From Euwallacea fornicatus (Eukaryota; Arthropoda; Insecta; Coleoptera; Curculionidae), in contig NC_089570.1 in the NCBI RefSeq assembly GCF_040115645.1, positions 2,604,001 through 2,668,000 on the forward strand: 64,000 bases of DNA. The letters run 5' to 3'. Under the pieces are notes generated by a model, which worked only from the letters and a program-made list of their open reading frames with translations, had not been told where the DNA came from and ran no database searches. Positions 1 to 12,051 of the stretch are shown piece after piece. The first letter of the stretch is position 1. The number at the start of each line of letters is the position of its first letter. The translations under genes were made by a program, and so were the position numbers.

Positions 1-90
1 GGAAGCACGCTCCTTTACATATTACGACGTCGCACTAAAATTTGCCGCATCTTGAACTAGTATCTATGTACACCATTGGGCAATAAGTAC

Positions 91-310
91 CTGGAAATGC
101 ACTTCTGAACTCTCAGAAAATTTAAACATGGAAGGAATGGGTGCATCAGCAACTCCTTTAGCCTCATCATAAGTAAACTGCCCAACAGCTTCTCCTTTGG
201 CCGGACAACCTCTATCGTCGGTCAATATGACGCTGGTGTTGGCCCGATTGAAGGCGAAGCAGTTCTTCACGCGAAATCCATAAGAGTTGTCTGGTTTGGT
301 TACCTCTATT
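91..310 (-). CDS. ZP-domain gene, ZP-C core exon
   Basis: The exon is 220 bp. An upstream AG (CCCCAG, six bases earlier) looks attractive, but only the TTTAG at 312-311 keeps the frame: it continues YTLR with IEVTKPDNSYGFRVKNCFAF. The exon holds DDRGCP and a YDEAKGVADAPIPSMFKF strand, and ends HFQ before CAG|GTACTT at 90-89. The usual next residues (a cysteine soon after HFQ) must lie in an exon to the left of the window. Confidence 0.9.
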
Positions 311-3300
311 CTAAACTGGGGATTGTAACGAGTCGCAAGTTTTTGAAGTTAGTACTACCTTAGTGTGTAGGGGTTGCTGTAAACAGCCTTAGTAACTCGT
401 CTGTTTCCATCAATAAGTTGCAGCGACACAGGGGACGCTGACTGGTTGCGGAACGCTGGCTTGCCGCAAGTGATCACATAGAATGTATCATTGGCCAGCT
501 CCAGTGTCCGGTGGATCCTTACAGCTATAGGAACTGACTTGTCTTGCGTTTTCTGCAAAGAGTCATTAAATCGTCGGTGTTTAAAAATGAAGGAAGATTG
601 AGGCGAAACTAGGCCGCAAGTTCAAGTTACAATGTAATTGGGCGTTTTACGTATGTTGGGCAAATAGTTCAGCGATTCGTTTCAGATGCATACGCCAATC
701 ATTAATAATTAATGTTGGATTTCCACATCCGAAACGCATGGCTGATCTGCGTTAGTTTTAGTTTATTTTTAATGAGATATCACAAATGTGCAACAACTTG
801 TTAGGAACATGAGAAGTTTTTTTGCGAACATTGGGAAAAGCGGCTGGTTTAAAAGGTCTAAATCTGAATGCACCTCCCCGACCGTTGAGCAAAAAATTTG
901 GAGTTTTGCACTGCATATTCTGAGATATTTAGTCGGCGCAGATGCCAGGAACCAGATTACTCCTTAGACCCCCCATTTCTTCATTAAAAGTTCATTACAA
1001 CATCAATTGCAAAATTTGTTTTCATACCTTAATTAATCCTACCGACTCGATTGAGAAATTTAATCATTTTCTGCCATTTCAGGCCATGTAATGGACTAAT
1101 AAATTTCAAATTTCGAAGGAGTCTTCAGAAAAATGGGCTAAACTGCATTTCCTCGTCTACAAGTTAGGAGAAATCATATGCAACGGATCATTCACAAAAA
1201 AAATCTAAAGGCTCAAAGCGCCATTTTGCTTGCGCAGCCATTTAATGTAGCTTTGATTGCGCAGTCCTATTTAGTAGGGGAGATAGCTGCGAAGATAAGT
1301 AGGTCAATTGGTGACTGTAGGTATGACAGAGACCTAAGCGTCGAGATGCATGCTAATTAAGGACGCCATGTATGTGGCATAAATCCCCTTTGATGGATTG
1401 TTCCGCTCCAACGATTGGATCCAAACAGTCCATCTTTGTTTCGGGTTTGCAGGTCATAGAACTGCGAAAGAGAGAGAGAGAGAGAGAGAGAGAGAATAAT
1501 AATATCGGATCCTTTTTGCAGAAGTCTCTTTCGTTTGCATTATCGTAACTTCAAAAGCATTTCTTCCGATTTCAGCTAGAAGATTATTGATGTTACGTTA
1601 TTTACATCTTCATTCAATTGAAGCACTCGCTTCTTGGTACGGACTAATATTAGTGTTGGAGTCAACAGTGCTTTCCGTGACATAAACCGGGGAAATTTGC
1701 CGTGAGAAACAAGCGAAGCAGCAACTCGAGGGAGCACTGAAACACTTCCTTACTTCGACCCTCGCCCGTCTTATCAGCTTTGCTCATTATAGCGTGAATC
1801 AGCCTAATATTAGTGAAAGCTCTCTTTTTGCTTTCGTTTGCGTATGGAAAGCAATGCAACGACACGTGTAAAGGAGTGAATAACTGCCCCATTATGTGCT
1901 GGGGAAGAGGTTGCGACACGCAAGAAATAGTGGTAACGGAGCAGTGTTGCCGCACATTCCATCGGCGGTCCATGGGCGAAGTGAGGTGGGAAAAATGCAA
2001 AACCAAGAACAATTGCGCACTTCCTGTTTATTTTTTGGAATTCGAATCGAAGTTGTCGCAAAAACGCCTGTGCTGGTAGGAAAACAAACTACGGACACGC
2101 GCAAAATGAACGCTAGCGGAGGGGGGCACAGGTGAGGCACAAAAATAAGGGAAAATCGCATCCGGTATTAGCTACTGCAGCTCGAGATATCAGTCGCTTT
2201 AAAAATATTCAATGATCAGTTTGCAAGCGACCCTCGAGCGGTGCGGATAGAGCTCCAACTAACGGCGCGATTGGCGAATTCCTCACCCGAACGGTCTGAA
2301 TTTTGGATATTCACTGCCCGAAGGGCAAATGTGCGAAATGCATAATGATGATTTTGAAAACTGTATCTTTGCTATTACGATGGCTATTAATGCAGCCATG
2401 AAACATACTTTGCCAACTCTCAATTCCGATATGGAGCGATAAACTGCCTAATTGGTCATGTAAAGTACCCACTTAAAAGGCAGATAATACGTGCTTTAGC
2501 AATGAAGAAATTCCTAAATGATTCCCACCGCAGACCAAATCTTGCAAACATCAGGATTGATTGCGGCAAGTATTGAACTTCCTGGGTCATATTCGACATC
2601 AAAGGCCGCACTTCTGGACTATTTACGACTGGAAAATTTCTTTCGGTCAAATTTAAGGATACGCTCACGAAACCAAAAAGGCTGTAAATTTTCCATTGAG
2701 AGTTTAGACTCCCCGTCCTTGGGTGCAGGTTTCTCGCTATTCGACTGCGGCTATTTCTTAAGCAGGTCGAGTGTCAAATTTCCTGTAACATTCGGTAAAC
2801 AATTACGCAAATCGGGCATTGTAAATTTCTCAGATAAAATTACCTTATTAGTCCACACCCATATAAGCAGAACAATATCGAATAAACCTTTGGCAAAAGT
2901 TGTAAAACATTCGCAGTATTTGTTTTATTCAACTTGTTTCAGTAATGCGGTTTTGACTTTCTCTCTCTCGCAACTAATTTATAGATCTGGTTACAGAGAA
3001 CGGTTCTCACAAAAGGCCTCGCACTTTTTCGAAAAGGAATTTCAGACGGGCACATGAGATCCATCAACGGCTCGAGCTGAATGAAAGTTGTTATATAGAA
3101 ATATCGATTATCTTGATTGCTTAATTTAGATTTTTATCGAGGAATTTGCGATGATAATCATCACGTAGGAATCTTTGAAGTTTTCCAACTTATTGGAATG
3201 CATGCAGAATGAAAAACATAATCTTCAGCTTGAGCCACGCCCCGTAATAATGATGCACGGACTCATGAGATATTCCCATACTGAATTTAACTCGGCTTGC

Positions 3301-6300
3301 TCCTGGGTGGGATCCCGCTCCTACGAGAAAGGCTCCTAAGAGAAGAGAGATGGGGTTCCGCCAATTCCCATTTAACCGTATGCTCAAGCTACGCCGCCTC
3401 ACAGATTTACTAAGGACATTTTCCCTCCTCTTGACTTCCGCGTTTTTCACCACATTTTTCCATCGTCGACCTGCATTTGGTCAACAGTTTTTCCAGTTTT
3501 TCTGCGCTTCTTCAGTATTTTTGAATGTATCGCTCTAGGCAGATACCCGTGTTATTTACAATTCTGGCACGAAGCCGGCGCGATAGGCCGAATCGGCCAG
3601 GTCAGCACAAACAGTGCTTGCGAGCTCGCCAGATAGCGATTCTTGGCGATGCGTGGGTCCGCCTTAACGAGTGATTGCCGGTTACAGTGAGTCATTTAAA
3701 GCCAAAAAAACGCACATCTGGGGCAAATTTCGATCTATCTCCAATCCAGCTTGAAAGGAAAATAACGATAGAGCATTTTCTCAGCACTCCTTGGAAAGAA
3801 TGCGATCAACTTCTCCGTAGATATAGATCCCGGGAACATTTGTCTTGCAGATCGAACGTGTGTGGCATGGAAACCGATACAAGGAACCCATGTAATAGGT
3901 TGTGGGTTTCATACATTGCCATCGGTGACGTCGTCTTACCTCGGACATTACCATATTTTATGGGCTCACACGCCCAGTTATTACAATGACTTAATAAACG
4001 TATTGCGATATAAATAACAAGCACGAATACCTACATAACTCTTAATGAAGTATCGACTGTCGAGGATGAAACGGAACGACCATGGGGTACCCAGAGTTTT
4101 TACAATCAATAAAACGAAACGGCAGTTATAATCCGTTGTTAAAAGGACTATCGCTCCTAATTGTTCCCCATCAAGATATGGTATCGGCTGCCTTGGAATA
4201 CCATAAAGAAACCCAATGATAGATTCACGGTACTGCGCTATAATAAAAGGATTCAAAGTTGTGTAATAAATGAATAGTGAAAAATGAAATTTTTATTAAC
4301 GCAGCCTACATCTTTTCATTTAATTCAGCCTTAAACTGCGGCCTTGTGATTGTTCATCAGGCTTCGCTCATCGAGCTCAAAATTGAACCACCTAAAAGCG
4401 TAACACACTGATTAACGCTCTTTAAGAGCACTTCAATAAATTGTCATTAAAGGAAGTGGAACCTCAGTAATTTTTTCCCAAGTCTTTTACTCTCATCATA
4501 GGCCATTATTTTATGTAGTTACGGAAAATACTTAGAAGCAGATAAGAAAATTGCAGAAAGATGTCAGGATGAATTGCGAAGACCTGAGCTGACGAGGCTT
4601 TTAACCAGTTAATTAACACGCTAATTAATAGCTTTTTATCTATCTATATTTAAATAAAATGGTATTTCAAAAATGAGTTGTTTTATTATTTTTTTAACGA
4701 TCTCCGTTTATCACATTATTTTTTTCTTTTTCATTAACGTACTTGACAAGCGCAACAAACCCAGGTCAGGTGGTACCAGTACCATAATTGTTAGCAACGA
4801 CAATCGAACAAACGGAGAAAAATCATTAAACATATTGCTACCTAAGAATATGCTGCATTATGTAACGGGTGTTCCGGTGCTCGCAGGGTATTCCAACAAG
4901 GTTTTGCCAAACTTAAGAAGATCGCAGGGTACATTCCAGTTAAAAAAATTTTTATAGAAATCCAAACTCATAAATGACCGGTTTTGGCTCCCGATTCATT
5001 ATTGTTCAAAAGAATTCCATATTCAATTTGAGTAAGTAGTATAAAAAGAAATTAAATGAACACTTTTTTCTCCTAACTTTCCACGCTATTGGACGAGGCA
5101 CACGTTCCTACGAGTATACGGGACAGAATGTAGCTCCAATATGACGGTGCATATGCACGTTTTGCCCTTACCGTGCAGGATCACCTAAACCAACATTTTT
5201 AGGGGTGATGGATTGGAAGAGGCGGATCTATCAGGTGGCCAGCACGAAGTCCCGATTAGAATCCGTTGGATTTTTAACTCTGGTGTTACTTCACTCGGTA
5301 GTGTATGAACTTAAGAGAAACTGTTGGGAAGAGTAGTGGCAGCTTCTTTGTTCGTGCAGCAAGATCCGCACGTCCTACTACGGGTGTGCGATTCGATGAT
5401 TCAACGAGCAAAGTTATATAATCAGGTTGGGGTCGTCATTTTGAACTTTTATTACAATGTTTTCTTGCGTTATTTTTAATGAAAAGCAATTAAATGTTGA
5501 AGTCTTTCGGCTGATATTACGTATTTGAACAACAACGACTCTGGAGCCAAAACGACTTGTTTTTGGCCTGGGGTTTCTATGTAAAAATTATTCACCGTAA
5601 TGACTCCCATGACTACCTTAAGTTTGCCGCAACATTTCTGGAACACCCTGTAGCGCGACCTCATAAGAACTTTATCATATGTTGCCACATCTTCATATTT
5701 ATAATTTTATGTAACGTAAGTAACATTGAAGCCTACTAGAGTGACGTAGTCACATTACCACAGATGCCAGTCTATTTGTGAAAATGCATATTAAAGTATT
5801 GACTGCGCGGGTACCGCCTCCAACTAGTGGCTGTAAGAATTAATCGTGGTGGTTCCCATTACCATTAATTTATCTTCGATTTGAAAACTTTATTTTTATT
5901 TTTTCTTTAAACTCCATTTACCTGCTATTATTAAAACGCAAATAATAAACGTATTTTACCACTGATTTCCACAAAGATCAAAACTCTACCTACTGGGTCT
6001 CCAGTTACCGTACCACTTACGTGATAGCCCACCCGGAGCTTGCGTACTCTAATGGCCATTAATTAATTGTTAAATTTATAAGAAAATGAAAACTACATAA
6101 ATTTGCCTACCAACATCTGTCGAACGAACAAGAACTTCCTAGAACCACAAGCGGTTCTGAATGACTAAGATTTAGATTGTTTGAACATTGCGCACTTTCG
6201 GTTAATTACACGTACTTACATTATTCACTAACAATCCGCAATACTCTGAAGACCCCTGCGGGACTAGCAAGCTGATGTTGAGGGTCACAGTCTTACCCCC

Positions 6301-6459
6301 ATCCCCAACGGTCATGCACGAAGGGGTTCTGTAGTCCCTTGCATGGATCGTACCGTAGAAAGAGTTATTGAAGGTCACTTTGATGTGCATAGTGTGGTCA
6401 GCTTTGCATGTGGCTGTGACTTGGGGCTTAAATTCTGTGTCTTGCAGTTGACTCCATAC
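91..6459 (-). CDS. ZP-domain (zona pellucida) protein, partial gene, three internal exons
   Basis: Three minus-strand exons (6459-6220, 552-359, 310-91) join in frame across canonical GT/AG junctions and encode about 217 residues of a ZP module. Insect ZP proteins are secreted or membrane-anchored and polymerise into the apical extracellular matrix under cuticle, trachea or sensory structures. Hallmarks in order: a ZP-N start with ATCKADHTMHIKV, the SFYGTIHARDYR strand, EYCGLLVNN; then SVPIAVRIHRTLEL and FYVITCGKPAF; then ZP-C with FRVKNCFAF and DDRGCP. The conserved cysteines expected in this span are present. The signal peptide and 5' exons should lie upstream (above 6459) and the end of ZP-C, furin site and transmembrane helix beyond position 1; none was found. 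The family is certain, but I cannot name the orthologue (several Drosophila ZP genes share this layout). The gene is divergent to synapsin. Its largest visible intron is 5.67 kb and its smallest 48 bp. Confidence 0.9.
359..552 (-). CDS. ZP-domain gene, linker and start of ZP-C
   Basis: The exon is 194 bp, with acceptor CTTTGCAG at 554-553 and donor AAG|GTAGTA at 358-357. It encodes 64 codons plus two bases, including SVPIAVRIHRTLELAND, FYVITCGKPAF and VYSNPYTL. The two leftover bases combine with the first base of the next exon to give arginine, so YTLR|IEV reads through in frame across a 48-bp intron. Confidence 0.9.
1469..1495. repeat. (AG)n microsatellite
   Basis: Thirteen perfect AG units inside the ZP-gene intron. 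Confidence 0.98.
2518..3057 (+). other. Unexplained 179-codon open frame in ZP intron
   Basis: This is the longest uninterrupted ATG-initiated frame in the window. The deduced product starts MIPTADQILQTSGLIAASIE and is rich in serine, phenylalanine and leucine. I see no recognisable domain, signal peptide or clear membrane segment. It lies antisense to the ZP transcript inside its largest intron. By a rough estimate a frame this long should arise by chance only occasionally in 64 kb of such AT-rich DNA, so it is not strong evidence of a gene. It could be an intronless nested gene, a decayed transposon frame, or chance. Confidence 0.15.
6220..6459 (-). CDS. ZP-domain gene, exon carrying most of ZP-N
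   Basis: The exon is 240 bp, exactly 80 codons in the frame used. It follows a pyrimidine-rich acceptor ending TTTTTAG and ends in AAT|GTAAGT. It begins VWSQLQDTEFKPQVTATC and ends EYCGLLVNN. The last two asparagines join directly to KTQDKSVPIAV in the next exon, giving the LVNNKT...SVPIAVRIHRTLEL run familiar from insect ZP proteins. The phase of the 5' junction is unproven because the preceding exon was not identified. Confidence 0.9.
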
Positions 6460-6544
6460 CTAAAAACAGTAAATGAATGCTTTAGCGATTACATCGTAGC
6501 GAAGAAGTGCGTAGAAAAAAGGATACGAATATAAACTAAGCCTA

Positions 6545-7590
6545 AAATCCACAGGGGTGTTACGTAAACTGCGTCAGGTGTTCGGGGAGGATGCCCTTTC
6601 AGATGGAAAGGCGCAATTTTGGTTTTCAAAATTTCTTAACCGGGACGAATCCCACGATAAACCTCCCCAGGATAAACCTCGAAACGAAAGATCGGAGGTT
6701 GTCCTCACCGAAATCAATGAGGCTGGTCCACGCCAAACTTGAAAAAAAATGGCCATACAACTGGATGTTTCAGAAACGACAATCGGAAACCACCCTTATC
6801 AAAGTGGTAAAACGAAGAAGCTAAAAAAGCTTGATAAGTGAGTTCCTCAGAAACTGACCGATCACGATCGGTCGAATCGCTTGTCCATTGCGTCTTCTCT
6901 TTTGTCCAAATTGAAAAGTGAACCATTTTCGAATGGGATGATCACTTGTGATGAAAAATAGGTTTTGCATAGCACCACCACGGACGGCTTGACCAAAAGC
7001 TCTCCAAAACTGAACCTCCAGAAATGCTCATTAAGAGGGATTTACATTCAAAGATAGCTTTGCTAACTGTTCTTTGGGCCTCGTTCGTTTTGAGCTTCTT
7101 AATCAAGAGAAATCAATTGCAGCAGATGTGTACACATCTATCCTTGACAGAATTCACGAAAAATTGCGTGACTTTCAGCCTTATCTTGTCAATCAAAAAA
7201 TTACGGTAATCTTTCAAGGTGACGCCCGTCCTCACACGGCGAAGATCACACGGGAAAAATTGTTAGTGACTGGGTGAGAAACGACACTTCATCCGCCATA
7301 TTCTCCTGATTTGTCCCCTACTGACTATGACCTGTTCAGAGCGCAAGACTGCAGCATTAGAGGAGAAATGTTCTCGGACAGCATCATCTTAGAGAGATGC
7401 TTTCTCATTCGAACCTGCTGATTTTTTTATTAAAAAAGAAAAGTAATTCAGGATGTTAATTTCCTTTGGGGACAGGTTGTGGAAAGCGAAGGTGATTATT
7501 CTGATGAATAAATAATGGTAAAAATGTTCGTTCGCCTTCTATTTCCTCGTAACAAACAAAATACGACAGGACTTTTTGCAGTACCTGCTA
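6545..7590 (+). mobile_element. mariner-family transposase pseudogene
   Basis: Fragments of a mariner transposase appear in shifting plus-strand frames. An N-terminal helix-turn-helix part contains VFGEDALSDGKAQFWFSKF. It is followed by MAIQLDVSETTIGNH, by VPQKLTDHDRSNRLSIASSL, by an ITCDEK catalytic-aspartate motif, and near 7074-7277 by VRFELLNQEKSIAADVY and the GDARPHTAK second-aspartate region. Several frameshifts and in-frame stops make it inactive. The GGACTTTTTGCAGTACCT stretch near 7570-7590 resembles the 3' end of mariner elements. The 5' end is truncated or unrecognisable; similarity starts about 85 bp upstream of the ZP exon acceptor. Confidence 0.85.
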
Positions 7591-8553
7591 CTTTGACCCA
7601 ATTTAAATGAAAGTCAGTTCAAAACATCACGATTTAGCTGACGCACTGATTTCGATCGAAGTCTGAAGACTTTGAATCCAAACGGTCAAATCATATGAAA
7701 AATAAAATATTCGCGTGCTGACCTCGTAACCTCAGGTCTTTCGTGTTTTCTTAAAAGTTCGATTAATCCCTCTGAGAAGAAATGGTCTCGTAACATTTAC
7801 CATTTTTTCGATCAAGTGAAACAGCAAGAAGACGTTCGCGTTTTGCTTCCGCGACTTCAGATTTTTCGCTACGTGCGGCAACATTGTTTACCAAAGAAGT
7901 GAGGCTTCCTCTGACGTCTTTACAGACAAAAGTTAGGCGGTATGTTGCCGGTTGCCCTGCAAAGGGAAATCTGACGATTTCATGCTTCTTGCATAAGTTA
8001 ATTTGTGTAAAGTCATAGCTATGAAGTGTGTTCCTACAGATGTCTATCTCAACGCAGTGCGGCGTTGAACTTGCCAGCAAGATTCAAGATATTTATAAAC
8101 AACCAGCGACACAAGAGGGCATCACGAAAATTTCCTGCACCAACAATGTCTCAGACCAAGAAATAGCCCCAATATGGACATGCGGAATGTCCTTGAAGCA
8201 ATTTTCTGAATCAAAATTTTCACAAAGTACGGCAGTGACTAGGAGCTAATGTTCCTTCTACGGTGGAAACTATTAAAACATTCCTCTGATATTTTCCCAT
8301 ATTATTATCCGTCTATAAATGTCCCACTTAAGTATAACAAGCGAATAACTAAGTGCCTAATAATTTACAGCAGTTGTCTATAAAAGATCAATATCTCCTC
8401 TACCTTCTACTGCGGTTTCCCACTGAATTGGCCAGCAAAGGTCACTTACATAAAAGTAAAAGTATCTACGAATGTCCTATCAAAGAAGCGCCTTCGCTTC
8501 ATTAATCTTCTTTGGAAACACGCATCAAATCCTCGAAATAAAAGATTATAGTC
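7591..8553. other. Non-coding stretch upstream of the ZP exons
   Basis: No recognisable gene. A minus-strand open frame at 7763-8080 has a coding-like look (RSEKSEVAEAKRERLLAVSL) and a possible donor (ATG|GTAAAT), so it could in principle be an upstream exon of the ZP gene. It has no ZP features and I could not join it in frame to anything. Confidence 0.4.
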
Positions 8554-9044
8554 CACAGGGTGTTTATTAAGTAGTTGCGCAAGCTTTAAAGAGCGAATCT
8601 TTGACTGATTTTAAGACAAAAAGTTCACATAAATATGCCTCGGTTCCTGAGATACTGAGCCTCGAAAACATTTTTTTGCTTGAAATTTGGGTTACATTTT
8701 TGTGGAACAACACGCCGATTTGACGAAATTCAGGATGCCGGGAGCTCCAGGATGAGAAGTTCAAGTAGTTACTTTAGGGGGCGTCGCACACGCGCAGTGT
8801 TGTACCTAGAGTCGAGCAACCAGATCTCTTAGTATTTACGTACCGTATGTGGCACCCTCCAACATTAGACAAAAAACTAAGTGAGAAATCTCAAGAAACT
8901 CCCAGCATCCAGAATTCCGTTTTTGAAGTCCCCTATCTCAAGAGTCAAGCCGATGCCGATTTATGTTTATACGAACTTTTCGTCTTAAAATCAATCAAGG
9001 ATTCACTTTTTAAAGTTTGTACGAGTACTTAATGAACATCCTGC
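8554..9044. mobile_element. MITE with ~90-bp terminal inverted repeats (copy 1)
   Basis: The left end reads CACAGGGTGTTTATTAAGTA and then a run containing TTTAAAGAGCGAATCTTTGA. The right end is its diverged reverse complement, with TCAAGGATTCACTTTTTAAA and then TACTTAATGAACATCCTGCA. The arms pair over roughly 90 bp. There is no transposase inside, so this is a non-autonomous element. The same family recurs at 54788-55343. The TACAGGG-type terminus suggests Tc1/mariner transposase as the source. Confidence 0.8.
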
Positions 9045-12000
9045 AGGCCTGCATTAACCAACAGTGCATTTCTCATGTTCAATGATGAGTCCGAATGAAG
9101 TCAGCTGTTCTCCAAGCATGCCATATATGAACACATCTGCATTACTTTGTTTACGCACATCTGGTTTAAAAATACGGCCTCTTCATTGAGAATGCTTAGC
9201 ACAATCGTCAATATACCTATTTCTTGTCTCAAACAAGGTTAAGGATTAGCATATTTATTTGGTTTAGTAGGTAGAGAATAATGTGGTCTACAAACATGAA
9301 TGTATAATCGATTTTGACGAAAATTCGCCTCAGCTTGTGCACAGCACGAATTGGTCATCATCAATTCGTGCCGCAATTCGTTCTTTTGAATAATTTTAAT
9401 TTTATTTTCGTGAAAACAATCTGACCGTTGTCTGGTTTCAAATGACTGGACGCTGAGGTCTCCCAATCTGCACCGAAGACTGAACTAATAAAGAAATAAA
9501 TCAAATAACAAAAAATAAGTTAAATTGAAAAAAAAACGTAATTTTAACCATATCGGTCATTTTTTCATTAGAGAACGCGATCATTGATCCAAAAAGGAAC
9601 AACTCAAACGAAACAAGAAAAATGGGTACATTTTTATGGCATTTTCCATTAGTGACATCAGCGTTCACATCGACAAGTATCGATAATGTCGAGGTGACGG
9701 CAATAGGTCTTCTTGGAAAGAAAATAATTTTTTCCGACGTGAAGTGCTAATCATACGAGAAATTTCCAGGAGATAGAAAAGTTGGATGAAGAGCTAATGT
9801 GCCATCAGAGAAAAGCGAGCGAAAAGTTCTGGCCATTCTTGTACGGATATGGCTAGGAACTTACCAATTGCACATCGCGAATAGACATGAATATTACATG
9901 AAAATGATCCCTGTTCTAATGAATAAATGCAAAATGCGTTTCATTGAAGTCCATTGAAACATTCTTTAAATATAGCAAAAAACACATTTGTTTCCAAGAA
10001 CTTTGAACTGCAGCAGCGTCTAAACGAGACCGGCTTTTTCAAATAATTTTTGACACGTACTTTCGGGACGCCCAGTACCTACTGACACGCGTCTATTGCA
10101 AAAGGACCTAAATTGCGGCGCAATAATGTCGATTTTCATGGTCCACATTAAGAAATCACCATGTATCTGATTGATATAATTATCAATCACTTTCGCTGAA
10201 TTAATAAGAATAGCATAGATTGGATTCTTTATACTTTAATTACTTTCTGGCACTTGCTTTTTTGCTCGTGGTGAAAGCATGTTTCCTGTTGCATAATCTC
10301 TATGGGTATGTTGATCGAGTCGGCAATCAACATGCTTATTATCTATGGTATTATTACACAGACACAATTGGGCGTTAACGCAGGCTTTCTTCAGTAATTA
10401 CTGTAATATTGAGACTTGATAGTGCATTCCGTCCGGTCCCTACATCATTCAAGTTTCAACGAAATATGGAGGGTTTTGTGCGCATAACTCACTGGAGTGG
10501 CACAACGTACGCACTTTTTCTCTTCATCACACGAAGTCGTCGGGAAAAACTACGTTTCGTGTGTTAAATCTCGGAATTACTAACGTTTTGAAGTGAAATT
10601 TTGAACATTTTCGATTGTTCAACCTCCCGGCAGGTAGTTGAGAAAAACCACTTTCTACCTTAACGATTTTTGATGTTACACAAAGAAACACTTCATGTAA
10701 CCAAAAAAGCGATCTGCATCGAATTCAGCCCGAAACAAAAGTCTGCAATCCCATATATGCAGCAACGTCTAAAGCAGGGGCCCCGCTTGCGGCCTTATTT
10801 GGTAACGGCGAGTGAGAGCTCATCAGGTCTCGCTTAAAACCGCAAGTACATGTATTTTTTTTTCCATACACATTACACACGCATAAACAACCTGCTGATT
10901 TATTTAAAACTGAATGCTGATTAATTGCGACTGAAATATTTCTGACTTCATCGAATTAATAATTTCACAATTCAGTCACCTCATATTTTTGAAATTCCTT
11001 TTATGGACCATGCGTTCGCGGATGAATTTGCATTGATAATTTCCGGATGAAAGTTGATGATAAATTGCTTTGTTATGTAAATTAAAGGGAAGTAAACCAT
11101 ACAAAATCGACTCTAAAAGGAAGCTTGTGCGGCAAAAATGAGGAAGACCCAAACAGAAGAGCTCGGTTAATTGCTCCGTATGGTTTGTGGTAAATAAATT
11201 ATATAGCCAATAACTTTCCTATAAATCAATTCTTTCTACTATTTCTAGCTGTATTTCCTGTAGAATACCAACAGATAAATTGGCAGAATTAGATAAAATT
11301 GGTTTTATGAAATCCTTGCATGCGATGCTACTATTAATCTCCCAGCTTTACGGCTCCCCAGAGGAGAGAAAACACGTGTTGCCGACACGTGCACTTGCTC
11401 TATGCATGGAGAGAATCCCTATAAGATATTAAATATTAGAATTTTGAAATTTCACCTTGACAATCCGATTTTAAATATCAATTTATTGTGATCTCTAAGC
11501 TCTCCAAAGCAGGTTTTTGCTTCGTAAAGCTGTAATCCTCTGTTGCGCAATTCCTGACTGAAGTATCTAAGACTACGCCTTAAAAATAAAAAAAAAAAGT
11601 GTTTACATACTGATTTTTAATACCTTAACAGCACAATGGCATATTGTTGCAACACGGTTAAATACACACCTTAGGAACAGGCAAATTAGTCTTTTGATTT
11701 TAACGCTTTGGCACTTGGTCATGAAGATACACGTGGTATTTATGGCTAATTCGATAGGAGTCATATGGAAAGACCAGGCTTCGAAAAGTCGTGCCCTGGG
11801 GCATTATTTTCTTGTTCCAGTGACCTATGAGTGTCTTCATCTTACCATCATTTATGAGGCATAATTATTTAACTGTCGGCCACAGAGAAAATATCGAAGC
11901 TTTTACTCACGATTTGGAGCTGATGGACACAATCGGCGATAATCTTCCGACAAATTTATATCGAAGATACAAGCACCTCTATGACACGGATGATTTTTGA

Positions 12001-12051
12001 GGCTCCTAAAAAAATGACGATTTTCTCATCGAGACACTTGAATACCATATA
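9045..12051. other. Intergenic stretch, no gene seen
   Basis: About 3 kb of AT-rich DNA with no open frame that looks coding and no terminal repeats. Poly(A)/poly(T) runs near 9530, 10860 and 11590 are the only structure noticed. Confidence 0.5.

Larger units (their letters stand above)
553..6219 (-). other. ZP-gene intron, 5.67 kb
   Basis: This non-coding interval holds an (AG)13 microsatellite at 1469-1495, an unexplained plus-strand open frame at 2518-3057 (separate entry), a GC-richer island around 3560-3700 that I could not identify, and a transposon-type terminus GGAACACCCTGTAG ending at 5652. The 5.6-kb terminus shares its first ~35 bp with a terminus near 31.2 kb. No RNA gene was recognised. 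Confidence 0.6.

Noticed and set aside
1662..2161. Several overlapping open frames on both strands
   Set aside because: They overlap each other in at least four frames, show no domain, and lie in the ZP intron; this looks like a stop-poor stretch rather than a gene.
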